Below, in pieces: positions 27,262 to 35,516 of a stretch of DNA of 64,000 nucleotides. The DNA is taken from NCBI GenBank assembly GCA_029202545.1, contig CP119311.1, positions 5,518,001 to 5,582,000 on the forward strand, given 5' to 3'. Positions within the stretch are counted from its first letter, which is position 1. Each line of letters starts with the position of its first letter. The DNA is from Candidatus Pseudobacter hemicellulosilyticus (lineage in GTDB: Bacteria; Bacteroidota; Bacteroidia; Chitinophagales; Chitinophagaceae). Both the position numbers and the translations under genes were made by a program. Under the pieces are notes generated by a model that was not told the origin of the DNA, did not search any database, and saw nothing but the letters and a program-made list of their open reading frames with translations.

Positions 27262-28645
27262 GGTTAGGAGAATTGAGTTTGATAAGTTTCTGGTTAGTAA
27301 AATACAGGATACGCTTATCCCTGTATTTCTCTATAATAGTATACATATCCGGGATATTCTGAAAAAGATCAGGCCTTATATTTCCGATCCGGAATCCGTA
27401 ATGATACAGATCGTTCAGCTTGCCTGACACATTTTTTATCCAATCAGGCCCGTCAATATTTTCCTGTTCCAGGGTCCATGCATCAAATTTTCCCACTACT
27501 TTCCCATATTGCTGCTGGTCTTCATCCAGCTTAATGATGCCTGTCTCAATCTCCTGCGACAACTTTTTTATTTTCCGCCTGGTATCCCAGGCAGCCCCTG
27601 CAATAGAAAGGCAGATAGCGCTGATGACCGGGAATAACAGGGTAATTCCCAGGAAAGTGACTCTATAGATATGATTTGCATCTTTTTCATGACCTTCCAC
27701 ACTGTCCTTTATTTCTTCATCCAGTTTATTTTTTCGGCTATTAAAAACTTCAAATTCCAAATCGTTTATTTGATTATCAAGCGCTTCTACTTTTTGTTCA
27801 TTTACTTTATCGATGCGCGCTTTTACTTCCGAAAGGCTCCTGAACTGCGCCAGCAAAACCAGAAACCCGATAGTCAATGCTACAAAAAATAAAATAACAG
27901 TCTGCTTAACCCGTTCATAGCGCCTTATTTTTCTCAACAGCTTATCCTGATTATCCGTATTGGTATCCTCTACTTTTTTGAACCAGCGAATAAACCGGAC
28001 ACGCCGTATATATCCTGCTCCATAGCTGGGCCCGATAAACCTATCGAATCCAATTTTCAGCATGATGGTAAAAATGGCGATACCAAAAGCTGTCAGGAAA
28101 ACCTGCCAGTTCTGCTGCAGCACATTAAAGAAATTATGGCTCATCAGGTTGCCAAGCTGATAATTCTTATTAGCAGGCTTTGGAAAGGAAAAACCAAGTT
28201 GAACAAGCTGCAGCGCCAGTGCGATGTCTGCAATGAGCAGGAAAATACCCAGCACCACACAGATCCACAGGGAGAGATTACCTTGATGATCCATTGCATG
28301 GTTACGGATCATGTTAAGGTAGCCGAGATCATGATACATTGTTTTCAGGTCTTCCGACGAATGCTGATACTGTATTTCCTTTGATTTTTTTTCCTGTTCC
28401 AGCTGACCCAGCCTTTGTTTGATCAGGGTGGCCAGTTCATCCTTACAGGTTTCAGCCTGCTCCCGGGTCCTTTTTATAATTGTATCCTCATTTACAACAA
28501 TGCCCTGTGCCCCGTTATGCATGCCCTCTTTCAGCATCTTCCGGTAAATAGCCACCATTTTTTCTCTTATTTCTGTAGGATGTGCGCCTATCCCCACTGC
28601 AATGATGTTATTTATATTTCCCAACGGATCATTTTTCTTTGCCAT
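27242..28645 (-). CDS. Four-TM membrane protein with coiled-coil segments, function unknown
   Basis: The 467-residue protein has a soluble N-terminal region with a coiled coil (about residues 55-110), then membrane helices at about 124-148, 181-201, 248-267 and 329-352. A charged helical stretch (KARIDKVNEQKVEALDNQINDLEFEV) lies between TM3 and TM4, and a soluble C-terminal tail of about 100 residues follows. No enzymatic motif is visible. It lies 17 bp after the large coiled-coil membrane gene and overlaps the VWA-like lipoprotein gene, so the three products are probably made together and form a membrane complex. I do not recognise the family. Confidence 0.62.
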   Translation of the reverse strand: MAKKNDPLGNINNIIAVGIGAHPTEIREKMVAIYRKMLKEGMHNGAQGIVVNEDTIIKRTREQAETCKDELATLIKQRLGQLEQEKKSKEIQYQHSSEDLKTMYHDLGYLNMIRNHAMDHQGNLSLWICVVLGIFLLIADIALALQLVQLGFSFPKPANKNYQLGNLMSHNFFNVLQQNWQVFLTAFGIAIFTIMLKIGFDRFIGPSYGAGYIRRVRFIRWFKKVEDTNTDNQDKLLRKIRRYERVKQTVILFFVALTIGFLVLLAQFRSLSEVKARIDKVNEQKVEALDNQINDLEFEVFNSRKNKLDEEIKDSVEGHEKDANHIYRVTFLGITLLFPVISAICLSIAGAAWDTRRKIKKLSQEIETGIIKLDEDQQQYGKVVGKFDAWTLEQENIDGPDWIKNVSGKLNDLYHYGFRIGNIRPDLFQNIPDMYTIIEKYRDKRILYFTNQKLIKLNSPNHGNNPV

Positions 28646-28662
28646 AGGTTTGCTGTTTGAGG

Positions 28663-30996
28663 TTATTCTCCGCCGTTGAAACCGGGGTCCATATCTTTAT
28701 ACCAGGTACCATTCTGGAAGCCTTTTTGGATAAAGTCGATTGCCAGCCCATATTTGGCTTTGATGCGTTGAATTGCCCGGGCTTTCACCAGTTCAGCATA
28801 GAGAATATGGTCGTTGCATGCTGCCTGTTCCAGTACAGCTTTGTTCAGACTTGCCATAAGAGATTTGATCGTTGCGCTCTGCACATCGTATAGCTCATGT
28901 ATCTTCCAGTCCAGCACTTCCAGCTCTTTGTCCAGCCGCTGCATGTCCTCATTATACAATCCAATTTTATGGTACAGGTCTGCAAAATATTCCTGCTCCC
29001 ATTCTAAAAATATATGCTCCACATTCCAGCTTGTAGTGCTAACCACCAGATCAGAAGGTTTTGAAACGGGGGGCAGGACTATCTCACGTATCAGGAACAG
29101 GATATTCCTCCAGAGAGCGCCAAGCATACCTCCCAGCGAATTGATCCATTTAGTTCCCCGACTTTGTGTTTGACTGCCTGATCTTCGCTGCACCTGTACT
29201 ATGCCTGGATTGTTGAAGATCACTTTATTTCTTTTGCCCAGCTGCAACATCAGATCCTGCATCAGTTTGTCAGACATATAACCAAGTCTCAGGTTACTAT
29301 CACTCCTGACCTGGCCACTGAACTGATCTATCAGATCGTCATAGGCAAGCTTTTTGGCCATCAGCTCATCCTCCATATCCGAAATAGCATTATACCGGAC
29401 GCCATAGCCTACTACAAATCCACAAAGAAGCGTTACGGCCAGATACCATAAAAGCGCTATGAACCGGTAATCTGAATCATCCAGCCCCCTTCGCATTTTA
29501 TACTGTCCGGAAACATACCAGGTAATAAAAAGTGTTGCAGCAACAAAGAACAGGAGAACGGCCCCGAGTTCCCAGTGTCGCAGCCAGGTAAATAGCCGGT
29601 GGGATCTGGCATCAGGCTTCTGGTCTATCTTCAACAGCCTGGGCTCAATGATCTTCACGATATACAAATAACAGAAAGCGGACACGCCGGAGGCCACCAG
29701 GCTTCCTAATACCAAACCCGCCATGGAATCATTTAACTCATCCACCTCCTGTTGGGCAATAAGAATAATGAGGGATCCCACCAACAGGATGATAGGCAGC
29801 AACTGGAACCACATCAGTGACCAGTTACCTGTTTTGATGATGCCATTGTAGTGGATGGTATCATTCTTTATTCTCAGCTGAAGCGAATGTTCATCCTTTT
29901 CATCCGCTATTGCTGTGGACTGCTGTCTGCGGATATGTACAATGACCGATCGGCAAAGCAAAGTTGCCAGCGACAGTATTCCCAGTATTTTCAAGAGGTG
30001 GAAGACTTTTTCCACTTCGGTCATGGGGAGATTGTTTGCTTTAATTATCAGCCCTTTGAATATAAAGGAAGCAATATCTTCACTGCCGAAGGCGCCATGT
30101 AGCGTAAAAACGGAAAAAAAGAGGCCGGCAGCCACTCCTACCAGGGCGCCCGTGCTCATCAGGAATTTGGCGCCCCGTCTTCCATAACCTTCCCCGGAAA
30201 TAACCTTACGCCTTTGCTGCAGCTCGTTGATGCGATTGGTGATGAGTCCCCGGGTATGCTTTAGCTGGTTAACAATTGCTTCGTTCTGGCTCTTATTTTT
30301 TTCGTAGGCCTCTTGTGCAATGACTTGTTTTTTCTGAAGGATCTCCTGGTTGGCTTCCAATAATTCTTTAACCTTGGTTTTCGCCTCCTCTATCCATTTA
30401 CCCAGCAGATCCTTTTTGCCTTCCGCCACCTGGTCTTCTATTTGCCTTTTTTCGATCCGCACCACTTCTTTTTTCTGCAGGATTATTTCCCGCTCAGTTT
30501 CCAGCTGATCTTTGGAGGCTTTATAGGCTGACAGCTTTTCTTTCAGGCCGTCGATAAAGGATGTGAAAAATGCATATTTCTCCTTATGCGGAGCCTGGAA
30601 CTGGTCCAGCGCATTATGCGTATAGTCTACATCCTGCTTCTCCTGCTCCTGCAGTTCGCCGATCAGTTTGTTTAATTCCTCATTGGGGTCTTTGTTTTTG
30701 GAAAGGGCCGCGAGGAAGCCTCTTTGCCGGTAGACCTGGTAAGATTCGGGTAAATCCTTTATATCCGGGGGTGGTTTGTCCTTGTTTTCGGGATCGGTTT
30801 CCAGGTCTTCCAGGTCGGGCAATACCCAGGAAGCCTCTTCCAGGGAGTTAAACCAATCGTCCTGGAAACCGGCCGTTTCCCTGAAACTGTCAGTGGGCTT
30901 GTCTTCCGTCTTTTCTTTGCTTTTTCTGAACCATCTGGGAAAGAGATTTCTCCAGAAATCAGTGTTTTCCTGTTCGTTAGTTGGCATAGTTACCAT
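28663..30996 (-). CDS. Six-TM protein with long N-terminal coiled coil, function unknown
   Basis: The 777-residue protein has an acidic, Pro-containing N-terminus, a long coiled coil (about residues 150-265, rich in Lys/Glu/Gln), six membrane helices (about 278-300, 331-353, 394-414, 425-448, 475-497, 512-533) and a soluble helical C-terminal region of 240 residues. The ATG at 30996 or the in-frame ATG three codons on (30987) could start it. A perfect palindrome lies just upstream. It is the first of three tightly packed genes. The layout (cytosolic coiled coil, membrane bundle, second helical domain) suggests a scaffold or mechanosensor-type membrane protein, but no family is recognised. Confidence 0.62.
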   Translation of the reverse strand: MVTMPTNEQENTDFWRNLFPRWFRKSKEKTEDKPTDSFRETAGFQDDWFNSLEEASWVLPDLEDLETDPENKDKPPPDIKDLPESYQVYRQRGFLAALSKNKDPNEELNKLIGELQEQEKQDVDYTHNALDQFQAPHKEKYAFFTSFIDGLKEKLSAYKASKDQLETEREIILQKKEVVRIEKRQIEDQVAEGKKDLLGKWIEEAKTKVKELLEANQEILQKKQVIAQEAYEKNKSQNEAIVNQLKHTRGLITNRINELQQRRKVISGEGYGRRGAKFLMSTGALVGVAAGLFFSVFTLHGAFGSEDIASFIFKGLIIKANNLPMTEVEKVFHLLKILGILSLATLLCRSVIVHIRRQQSTAIADEKDEHSLQLRIKNDTIHYNGIIKTGNWSLMWFQLLPIILLVGSLIILIAQQEVDELNDSMAGLVLGSLVASGVSAFCYLYIVKIIEPRLLKIDQKPDARSHRLFTWLRHWELGAVLLFFVAATLFITWYVSGQYKMRRGLDDSDYRFIALLWYLAVTLLCGFVVGYGVRYNAISDMEDELMAKKLAYDDLIDQFSGQVRSDSNLRLGYMSDKLMQDLMLQLGKRNKVIFNNPGIVQVQRRSGSQTQSRGTKWINSLGGMLGALWRNILFLIREIVLPPVSKPSDLVVSTTSWNVEHIFLEWEQEYFADLYHKIGLYNEDMQRLDKELEVLDWKIHELYDVQSATIKSLMASLNKAVLEQAACNDHILYAELVKARAIQRIKAKYGLAIDFIQKGFQNGTWYKDMDPGFNGGE

Positions 30997-30998
30997 TC

Positions 30999-31015
30999 GT
31001 TAGTAGCGTACTAAC
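30999..31015. promoter_or_regulatory. Perfect 7-3-7 palindrome at the start of the unknown membrane operon
   Basis: GTTAGTA and TACTAAC flank GCG and end 2 bp from the first ATG (12 bp from the second). The left arm is part of a 9-bp direct repeat, TTCGTTAGT, at 30973-30981 and 30996-31004, 23 bp apart. It could be an operator or an RNA hairpin occluding initiation. The 263-bp region up to the next gene is AT-rich and otherwise featureless. Confidence 0.45.
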
Positions 31016-31259
31016 AGAGGCCTTCGCTTTCAGACAGGGAACAGATTATTAATAGAGCGGTAAAAATACAATTCGAATTATTTAATGCAAGGGTTAAAAC
31101 ACCCTTTATTGAGTATCTTTCACATCTACCTTTTATTTCGCCCTATAAACACTTTAATTGGAAAAATTTGCATACCCATTAGTTTAGCGCCCCAATAACC
31201 CAACTAAACCTATCTTGGCAAGAAGAGGCAATTGACCATGTCATAAAGACCCAAACGCT

Positions 31260-31838
31260 ATGAAAACAGATTTTATTAAATTTCATATTATGACCAAAGC
31301 AATGCTCATTACACTATTATTCTTTTTTGCCTTTATTAGCTCCCATGCTCAACTCCTGAGCCAGGAGGAAGAACAACTGTATGCCATGATCATGGAATAC
31401 AGAAAAGAAAAAGGGCTTCCGAAAATCCCGGTTTCCAGATCGCTGACATTTGTTGCCCAAACCCATGTAAAAGACCTTGCCATCAACAAACCAGATTCTG
31501 GTAATTGCAATGCACATAGTTGGTCATCGAAAGGAAAATGGAAAGCTTGTTGTTATACTTCTGACCATGCCCAGGCAGAGCTTATGTGGTCCAAACCGCG
31601 GGAACTTACTTCCTATAAGGGAAATGGTTATGAGATAGCCTGTGGTTCAAATAGCTGTTGCAGCGACTTTGTAATGACTGCAGCTTTTGCCTTGCAATCC
31701 TGGAAATCGAGTAAAGGGCACAACATGGTCATGATAAATGACGGGGATTGGGGAAAGTTCAGCTGGAATGCTATAGGCCTTGGCTTATATAATGGCTTTG
31801 CTGTGGTTTGGTTTGGAAACGAAATGGACAAGGAATGA
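31260..31838 (+). CDS. Exported CAP-superfamily (SCP-like) protein
   Basis: The 192-residue protein has a signal peptide (LITLLFFFAFISSHAQ; a second ATG at 31290 gives a shorter version). The body has CAP features: a helix with LYAMIMEYRKEKGLPKIPVSRSLTFVAQTHVKDLA, then HSWSSKGKWKACCY, and the late GHNMVMINDGDWGKFSWNAIGLGLY block. The His residues at the CAP cavity are partly present. Paired cysteines (ACCY, CGSNSCC) suggest disulfides. CAP proteins are secreted, often with protease- or lipid-binding roles. It is the first gene of the AT-rich island. Confidence 0.75.
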   Translation: MKTDFIKFHIMTKAMLITLLFFFAFISSHAQLLSQEEEQLYAMIMEYRKEKGLPKIPVSRSLTFVAQTHVKDLAINKPDSGNCNAHSWSSKGKWKACCYTSDHAQAELMWSKPRELTSYKGNGYEIACGSNSCCSDFVMTAAFALQSWKSSKGHNMVMINDGDWGKFSWNAIGLGLYNGFAVVWFGNEMDKE

Positions 31839-31957
31839 AGGCAGCAATAATTGGTACCGCATACAAACATGGACCACCAATTAACCACTTATTTCTTTCC
31901 TGGCCAATATCCTAATCAATGATCTTATTTGAATTCAGTTTTAACAACCCATAAGAA

Positions 31958-32530
31958 ATGGAAAATCTTTTAAAATACATTCATTCGCTGACAACTTTCT
32001 CAGACAAAAGTTGGCAATTGTTGCAACCTGCTTTGACACAGCAAACGTTTAAGAAAAATGAATTTTTGCTAAAGCAGGGAGAGATTTGTAACGCCCTTTT
32101 TTATATAGACAAAGGTTATTGCAAAAGCTACTATGAGATCGACGGAATCGTGAAGAATACAGGATTTTTTTTTGAAAATGAGATCGCAACAAACATAAGA
32201 AGCTTTGGAGAGGGACAAAAATCCGAATTTAACATCATAGCTTGTGAACCATTAACGGCTACGATTTTTGACAAGCATAAATTGTTTGAAGTAACTAAAA
32301 AATCACACGAAATAGAGTCGTTAGGACGAAATTGTATACGGCTATTTGCTTCCAAACAAGAGGAATTTTCAACAATATTCAAACTTTATTCAGCACAGGA
32401 AAGATTGGAATACCTGGAAAGCAAACACCTGGAAATTATACAAAGAGTATCCCTTTCTCAATTGGCTTCATTTCTTGGAGTAGCAAGAGAAACACTAAGT
32501 AGAATAAGAAAAAGAAGAACGGTGCTCTAA
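31958..32530 (+). CDS. Crp/Fnr-family transcriptional regulator (A)
   Basis: The 190-residue protein has a cNMP-binding-like beta roll (KNEFLLKQGEICNALFYIDKGYCKSYY) and a C-terminal HTH (LSQLASFLGVARETLSRIRKRR). The recognition helix RETLSR keeps the R-E-x-x-x-R pattern that in E. coli CRP (RETVGR) reads TGTGA. Three bases after its stop begins a perfect TGTGA-N6-TCACA palindrome in front of the next gene. No Fe-S cysteines or phosphate-binding RSA motif are evident, so the ligand is unknown. Confidence 0.9.
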   Translation: MENLLKYIHSLTTFSDKSWQLLQPALTQQTFKKNEFLLKQGEICNALFYIDKGYCKSYYEIDGIVKNTGFFFENEIATNIRSFGEGQKSEFNIIACEPLTATIFDKHKLFEVTKKSHEIESLGRNCIRLFASKQEEFSTIFKLYSAQERLEYLESKHLEIIQRVSLSQLASFLGVARETLSRIRKRRTVL

Positions 32531-32533
32531 TTT

Positions 32534-32579
32534 TGTGACGATCGTCACAGGTTTTATAAGTTTTCATTGCTCAACTTTG
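32534..32579 (+). promoter_or_regulatory. Crp-type operator (TGTGA-N6-TCACA) and promoter of the thioredoxin gene
   Basis: TGTGACGATCGTCACA (32534-32549) is a perfect 16-bp palindrome with the classical CRP half-sites. A -7-like box CAACTTTG follows at 32572-32579, 15 bp before the ATG at 32595. The palindrome centre (32541.5) is 37.5 bp upstream of the last base of the -7 box, matching class II activator geometry (about -41). The adjacent Crp/Fnr gene encodes the obvious binder. Confidence 0.75.
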
Positions 32580-32594
32580 CATAAACAATATCAT

Positions 32595-33197
32595 ATGCAG
32601 AGGATAATCGCAAATGAAATTAAAACCTTATTTGCCGAATCTGATACGGAAAATGCATTTCATTCAGCAAGGCAAAAGCAATTGCCGGTACTGATTGACT
32701 TTTGGGCTCCTGAATGCAAAGGATGCAAAAAAATGGAAATTACTACCTATCAAAATGCAAATACCTTGTCTTATATTGATAAGCACTTTGTGTTTGTAAA
32801 GTACAATATCACAAATAGGAACGTTCCAAAGATTACATCTTCACCAATTTTATGGACTCCAACCTTCATCGTTTTTGCTAATGATGGAAGTGAGATAAGA
32901 AAAACAATCGGATATCTCAATGATACGCAGTTTCAGGCTGAAATGGAAATGGGCAGAGCGTTGGCATTTCTAAGAAAGGCACAGCCTGAAGTTGCATTAG
33001 AAATTCTGAAAAAATTTATCAAAGATAATGTCGTTGTAACTGCATTGCCCGAAGCATTATATTGGGCAGGTATAGCTTCTTATTTTTTGAACAAAAGGGA
33101 CATGGAAAGTCTTGTGCCGTATTGGGAAGAACTGATCAATATTTACCCGGAAAGTATTTGGGCAGATAGAGCAGATTGTCTACACGTAAATTTATAA
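32595..33197 (+). CDS. Thioredoxin-fold protein with TPR-like tail
   Basis: The 200-residue protein has a thioredoxin domain with the redox pair Cys41-Lys-Gly-Cys44 (WAPECKGCKKME) and the cis-Pro loop (SSPILWTPTFIVF), followed by a helical tail (PEALYWAGIASYFLNKRD). No signal peptide is present with the ATG at 32595, which is preferred over an upstream open stretch because the promoter and Crp site lie in that stretch. It is likely a cytosolic thiol reductase controlled by the neighbouring Crp/Fnr regulator. Confidence 0.82.
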   Translation: MQRIIANEIKTLFAESDTENAFHSARQKQLPVLIDFWAPECKGCKKMEITTYQNANTLSYIDKHFVFVKYNITNRNVPKITSSPILWTPTFIVFANDGSEIRKTIGYLNDTQFQAEMEMGRALAFLRKAQPEVALEILKKFIKDNVVVTALPEALYWAGIASYFLNKRDMESLVPYWEELINIYPESIWADRADCLHVNL

Positions 33198-33214
33198 CCT
33201 ATAAAAATATAACG

Positions 33215-33625
33215 ATGAATTTATTGAATAAAATTGACGAGATATCCAATGTTATTACCTGGTTTGAAATCCCTGTATCTGACATTAACAGAGCAAAACA
33301 ATTTTATGAGACGATACTCGATATAGAAATGACAACAAGAAAAGATGACAACAATGAAGCTGTTTTCTTCCCATTTAATCCTACAGTTGTACAAGCAACA
33401 TCAGGAAGAGTTACAGGTGTATTGTCAAAATCAGTTGGTAACAATCCGTCTGCTAATGGCACCGTCGTATACATAAATGCAAGCCCAAGCATCCAGAAGG
33501 TTCTTGACAGAGTAGAGCTATCTGGTGGAAAGATCATTTCGCAAGTAACACGAATTCCTGCTGGATTGATTGCCCTTATTCTGGACTCGGAAGGGAATAA
33601 AGTCGGCCTTCATGCAGAACAATAA
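33215..33625 (+). CDS. VOC-family (glyoxalase/dioxygenase superfamily) protein
   Basis: The 136-residue protein has the VOC pattern: TWFEIPVSDINRAKQFYETILDIEM at the N-terminus and a late GLIALILDSEGNKVGLHAEQ strand. Metal ligands are poorly conserved (Glu residues instead of His), so the reaction is not assignable. It starts 17 bp after the thioredoxin gene and probably belongs to the same Crp-controlled transcript. Both proteins fit electrophile or redox stress handling, which is inference. Confidence 0.82.
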   Translation: MNLLNKIDEISNVITWFEIPVSDINRAKQFYETILDIEMTTRKDDNNEAVFFPFNPTVVQATSGRVTGVLSKSVGNNPSANGTVVYINASPSIQKVLDRVELSGGKIISQVTRIPAGLIALILDSEGNKVGLHAEQ

Positions 33626-33695
33626 TATCCATCATTCAGCATCTATTGGCTGAATTTTGCATATGGTATGGCATAGTCCTGTGCATTTGTTGAGT

Positions 33696-33792
33696 TGAAA
33701 TAGTCAAGATTTGATCTGACAGTTGGGATTGATTAATAAGTGTGGTTACTTAAAGTTAATCCCAACTGTCAGATCAAATCTTGACTATTTCA
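33696..33792. repeat. Perfect 35-bp inverted repeat with 27-bp loop
   Basis: The arm at 33696-33730 (begins TGAAATAGTCAAG, ends CAGTTGGGATT) is exactly the reverse complement of 33758-33792. The last three bases of the right arm are the stop codon of the minus-strand gene at 33790. It lies between convergent genes but has no T-run, so it is more than a simple intrinsic terminator; a MITE-like or cruciform/RNA-hairpin element is possible. Confidence 0.9.
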
Positions 33793-34827
33793 TATTAAGA
33801 GCATTTCCAATGCTTCCTCAGCGTTCTTTCTTCTTACTGATCCCTCTTCCAGATCATCCAGACACCATAGGAAATGAAAGATATCCGCCTGGGTTGCATC
33901 CTGAAAAAGGGAAAGAACTATTTCCATTTGTTCTTTCTGCCCTGGACTCAGATGCAGGCTCATGTTTTGATAGTTTGTTTCGAGTATTCCGTATAAGTAG
34001 TCATTACTGCTGTTCACCTCCGGAGCGAAATATCTAACCTGCTGCATACATATCGCAAAAATGGAGGCAGCCTTAAAATACTGCTGCGTTTTTAGCCGGA
34101 TCAAAGCAATATTCTGAAGCGCTATAACAAATGATCGTATCGGGTTTTTATATTCTTTTACATACCTGGTTTGGGCAAGCTGTTTATAAGCATAATAATT
34201 TAGTATAGCTATGTACTCATCCTCAGTCAGCGCCAGTTCCTCCGCTTTTTTGCCCAACCAATTGGGAATCTCCTCATTGAGGTTATCAAAATGAACTATA
34301 TTTCCAAGCAGATATTGGTCTCTTAATTTCATCCAGGCGAGTTGCTGACGGGTGATCTCTTCGCTATTATTCTCGTCGATTGTACACGCCGGATTTAACT
34401 CGTAAGCATATTCTTTAAAATTTCTGAACGAATGCAATCCGTGCTTGATTCTTAAGATGCGCATCAATTCGCCCGATACCGGCCCTGCTTCCTGTAATGC
34501 CCCAAACCGATAATGGGAGATGATAAAATCACTCGCTGAACTAAAAAGTGAATTCAGAGACAGTATGCATTTCCTCCATTCCCTGGGATAATCAAACTGT
34601 ATATTCCCTCCTGGATCAATAAACGATAATGTGCCGTCGGGTAATCTCCCCCAGTTATCAATATGAGCGTCTGTCATTAAACTTTTACTTTGCTCATATG
34701 AGGAAAAAATAGCCGCCCCCAACATGATCCAATGAAAGTTTTCTATTACCTCCATTCCATTTTGATAGGGATTTCTGGGGTCTGCGACCCAATACATATA
34801 CGCTCCTTTTATCTGTTGTGGGTTCAT
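33790..34827 (-). CDS. Hypothetical protein (345 aa), second gene of an unknown pair
   Basis: The protein is soluble and mostly helical in its second half (EEIPNWLGKKAEELALTEDEYIAILNYYAYKQLAQ, FKAASIFAICMQQVRYFAPEV). The N-terminal part has a beta-type motif (HIDNWGRLPDGTLSFIDPGGNIQFDYP). No catalytic motif is recognisable. Its ATG overlaps the upstream gene stop by 4 bp (ATGA type), so production is coupled. It lies in the AT-rich island beside a serine recombinase, the usual place for accessory or defence genes, but that role is not shown. Confidence 0.6.
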   Translation of the reverse strand: MNPQQIKGAYMYWVADPRNPYQNGMEVIENFHWIMLGAAIFSSYEQSKSLMTDAHIDNWGRLPDGTLSFIDPGGNIQFDYPREWRKCILSLNSLFSSASDFIISHYRFGALQEAGPVSGELMRILRIKHGLHSFRNFKEYAYELNPACTIDENNSEEITRQQLAWMKLRDQYLLGNIVHFDNLNEEIPNWLGKKAEELALTEDEYIAILNYYAYKQLAQTRYVKEYKNPIRSFVIALQNIALIRLKTQQYFKAASIFAICMQQVRYFAPEVNSSNDYLYGILETNYQNMSLHLSPGQKEQMEIVLSLFQDATQADIFHFLWCLDDLEEGSVRRKNAEEALEMLLI

Positions 34828-35450
34828 GCTAATCCATTAGTTGATGGTTGATTGATATTATATAACAAGATAAATTGCACAATAAGTACTATTTTACCCT
34901 CTTTTTTTTCCATTTTCAACGGAGCACATAGTCCCTGTAACCTGAATAGGTGTCCACCATCCGCTGCATGAAGGATATTATTGACGATACTGTCGCCAGC
35001 CCAGTTCTCTTTGGATGTAAGCCCTTCAAAAATCAGATCGGAAGAGACATGATTGATCCGGATGAATGACCCGGTAGCATTAGGTTTGTATAGCTCGGTG
35101 AGACTAACGTCGAGATCAAATTTATAAAGCACTTCACTGGGATGAGTTGCAATATCCTGAATATATTTAAGTTTAGGTTCTGTTTGGAGTGTATCGATCA
35201 GGATCGTTACCCTGTCATAACTGTCATACGATAATTTGGTCTGGCTGGTAACCGTGTTTTGAGCACTGTATGTACCGTTTACACTTACTCCGGTTATCAG
35301 GTAAATAAGATTACCCAATGCCAGACCTAAAGAAAATGATTTAGTTGATTGGTTGGCATCGGTTGATTGCACCTCTTTTTGAGGACCGATCAGTTGACTG
35401 CAGATCCTTTCAATATTATTGCGGGAACTATAAAGTAGCAGGGTATTCAT
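34824..35450 (-). CDS. Hypothetical protein (208 aa) with one hydrophobic segment, first gene of an unknown pair
   Basis: The ATG at 35450 (MNTLLLYSSRNNIERICSQL) is chosen over a longer open frame because the extra 22 codons cover the promoter region shared with the divergent recombinase. A hydrophobic, Gly-rich stretch (FSLGLALGNLIYLITGVSV) near residue 50 is followed by alpha/beta sequence with a late strand KIVLIVQFILLYN. No family is certain. It is divergent from the recombinase and coupled to the downstream 345-residue protein. Confidence 0.58.
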   Translation of the reverse strand: MNTLLLYSSRNNIERICSQLIGPQKEVQSTDANQSTKSFSLGLALGNLIYLITGVSVNGTYSAQNTVTSQTKLSYDSYDRVTILIDTLQTEPKLKYIQDIATHPSEVLYKFDLDVSLTELYKPNATGSFIRINHVSSDLIFEGLTSKENWAGDSIVNNILHAADGGHLFRLQGLCAPLKMEKKEGKIVLIVQFILLYNINQPSTNGLA

Positions 35451-35516
35451 ATGGCAAAAGTTATATAAATTCTTTGAGAGATACTCAAAGTAAAAGAAAT
35501 CTTTACACTTTGGCAA

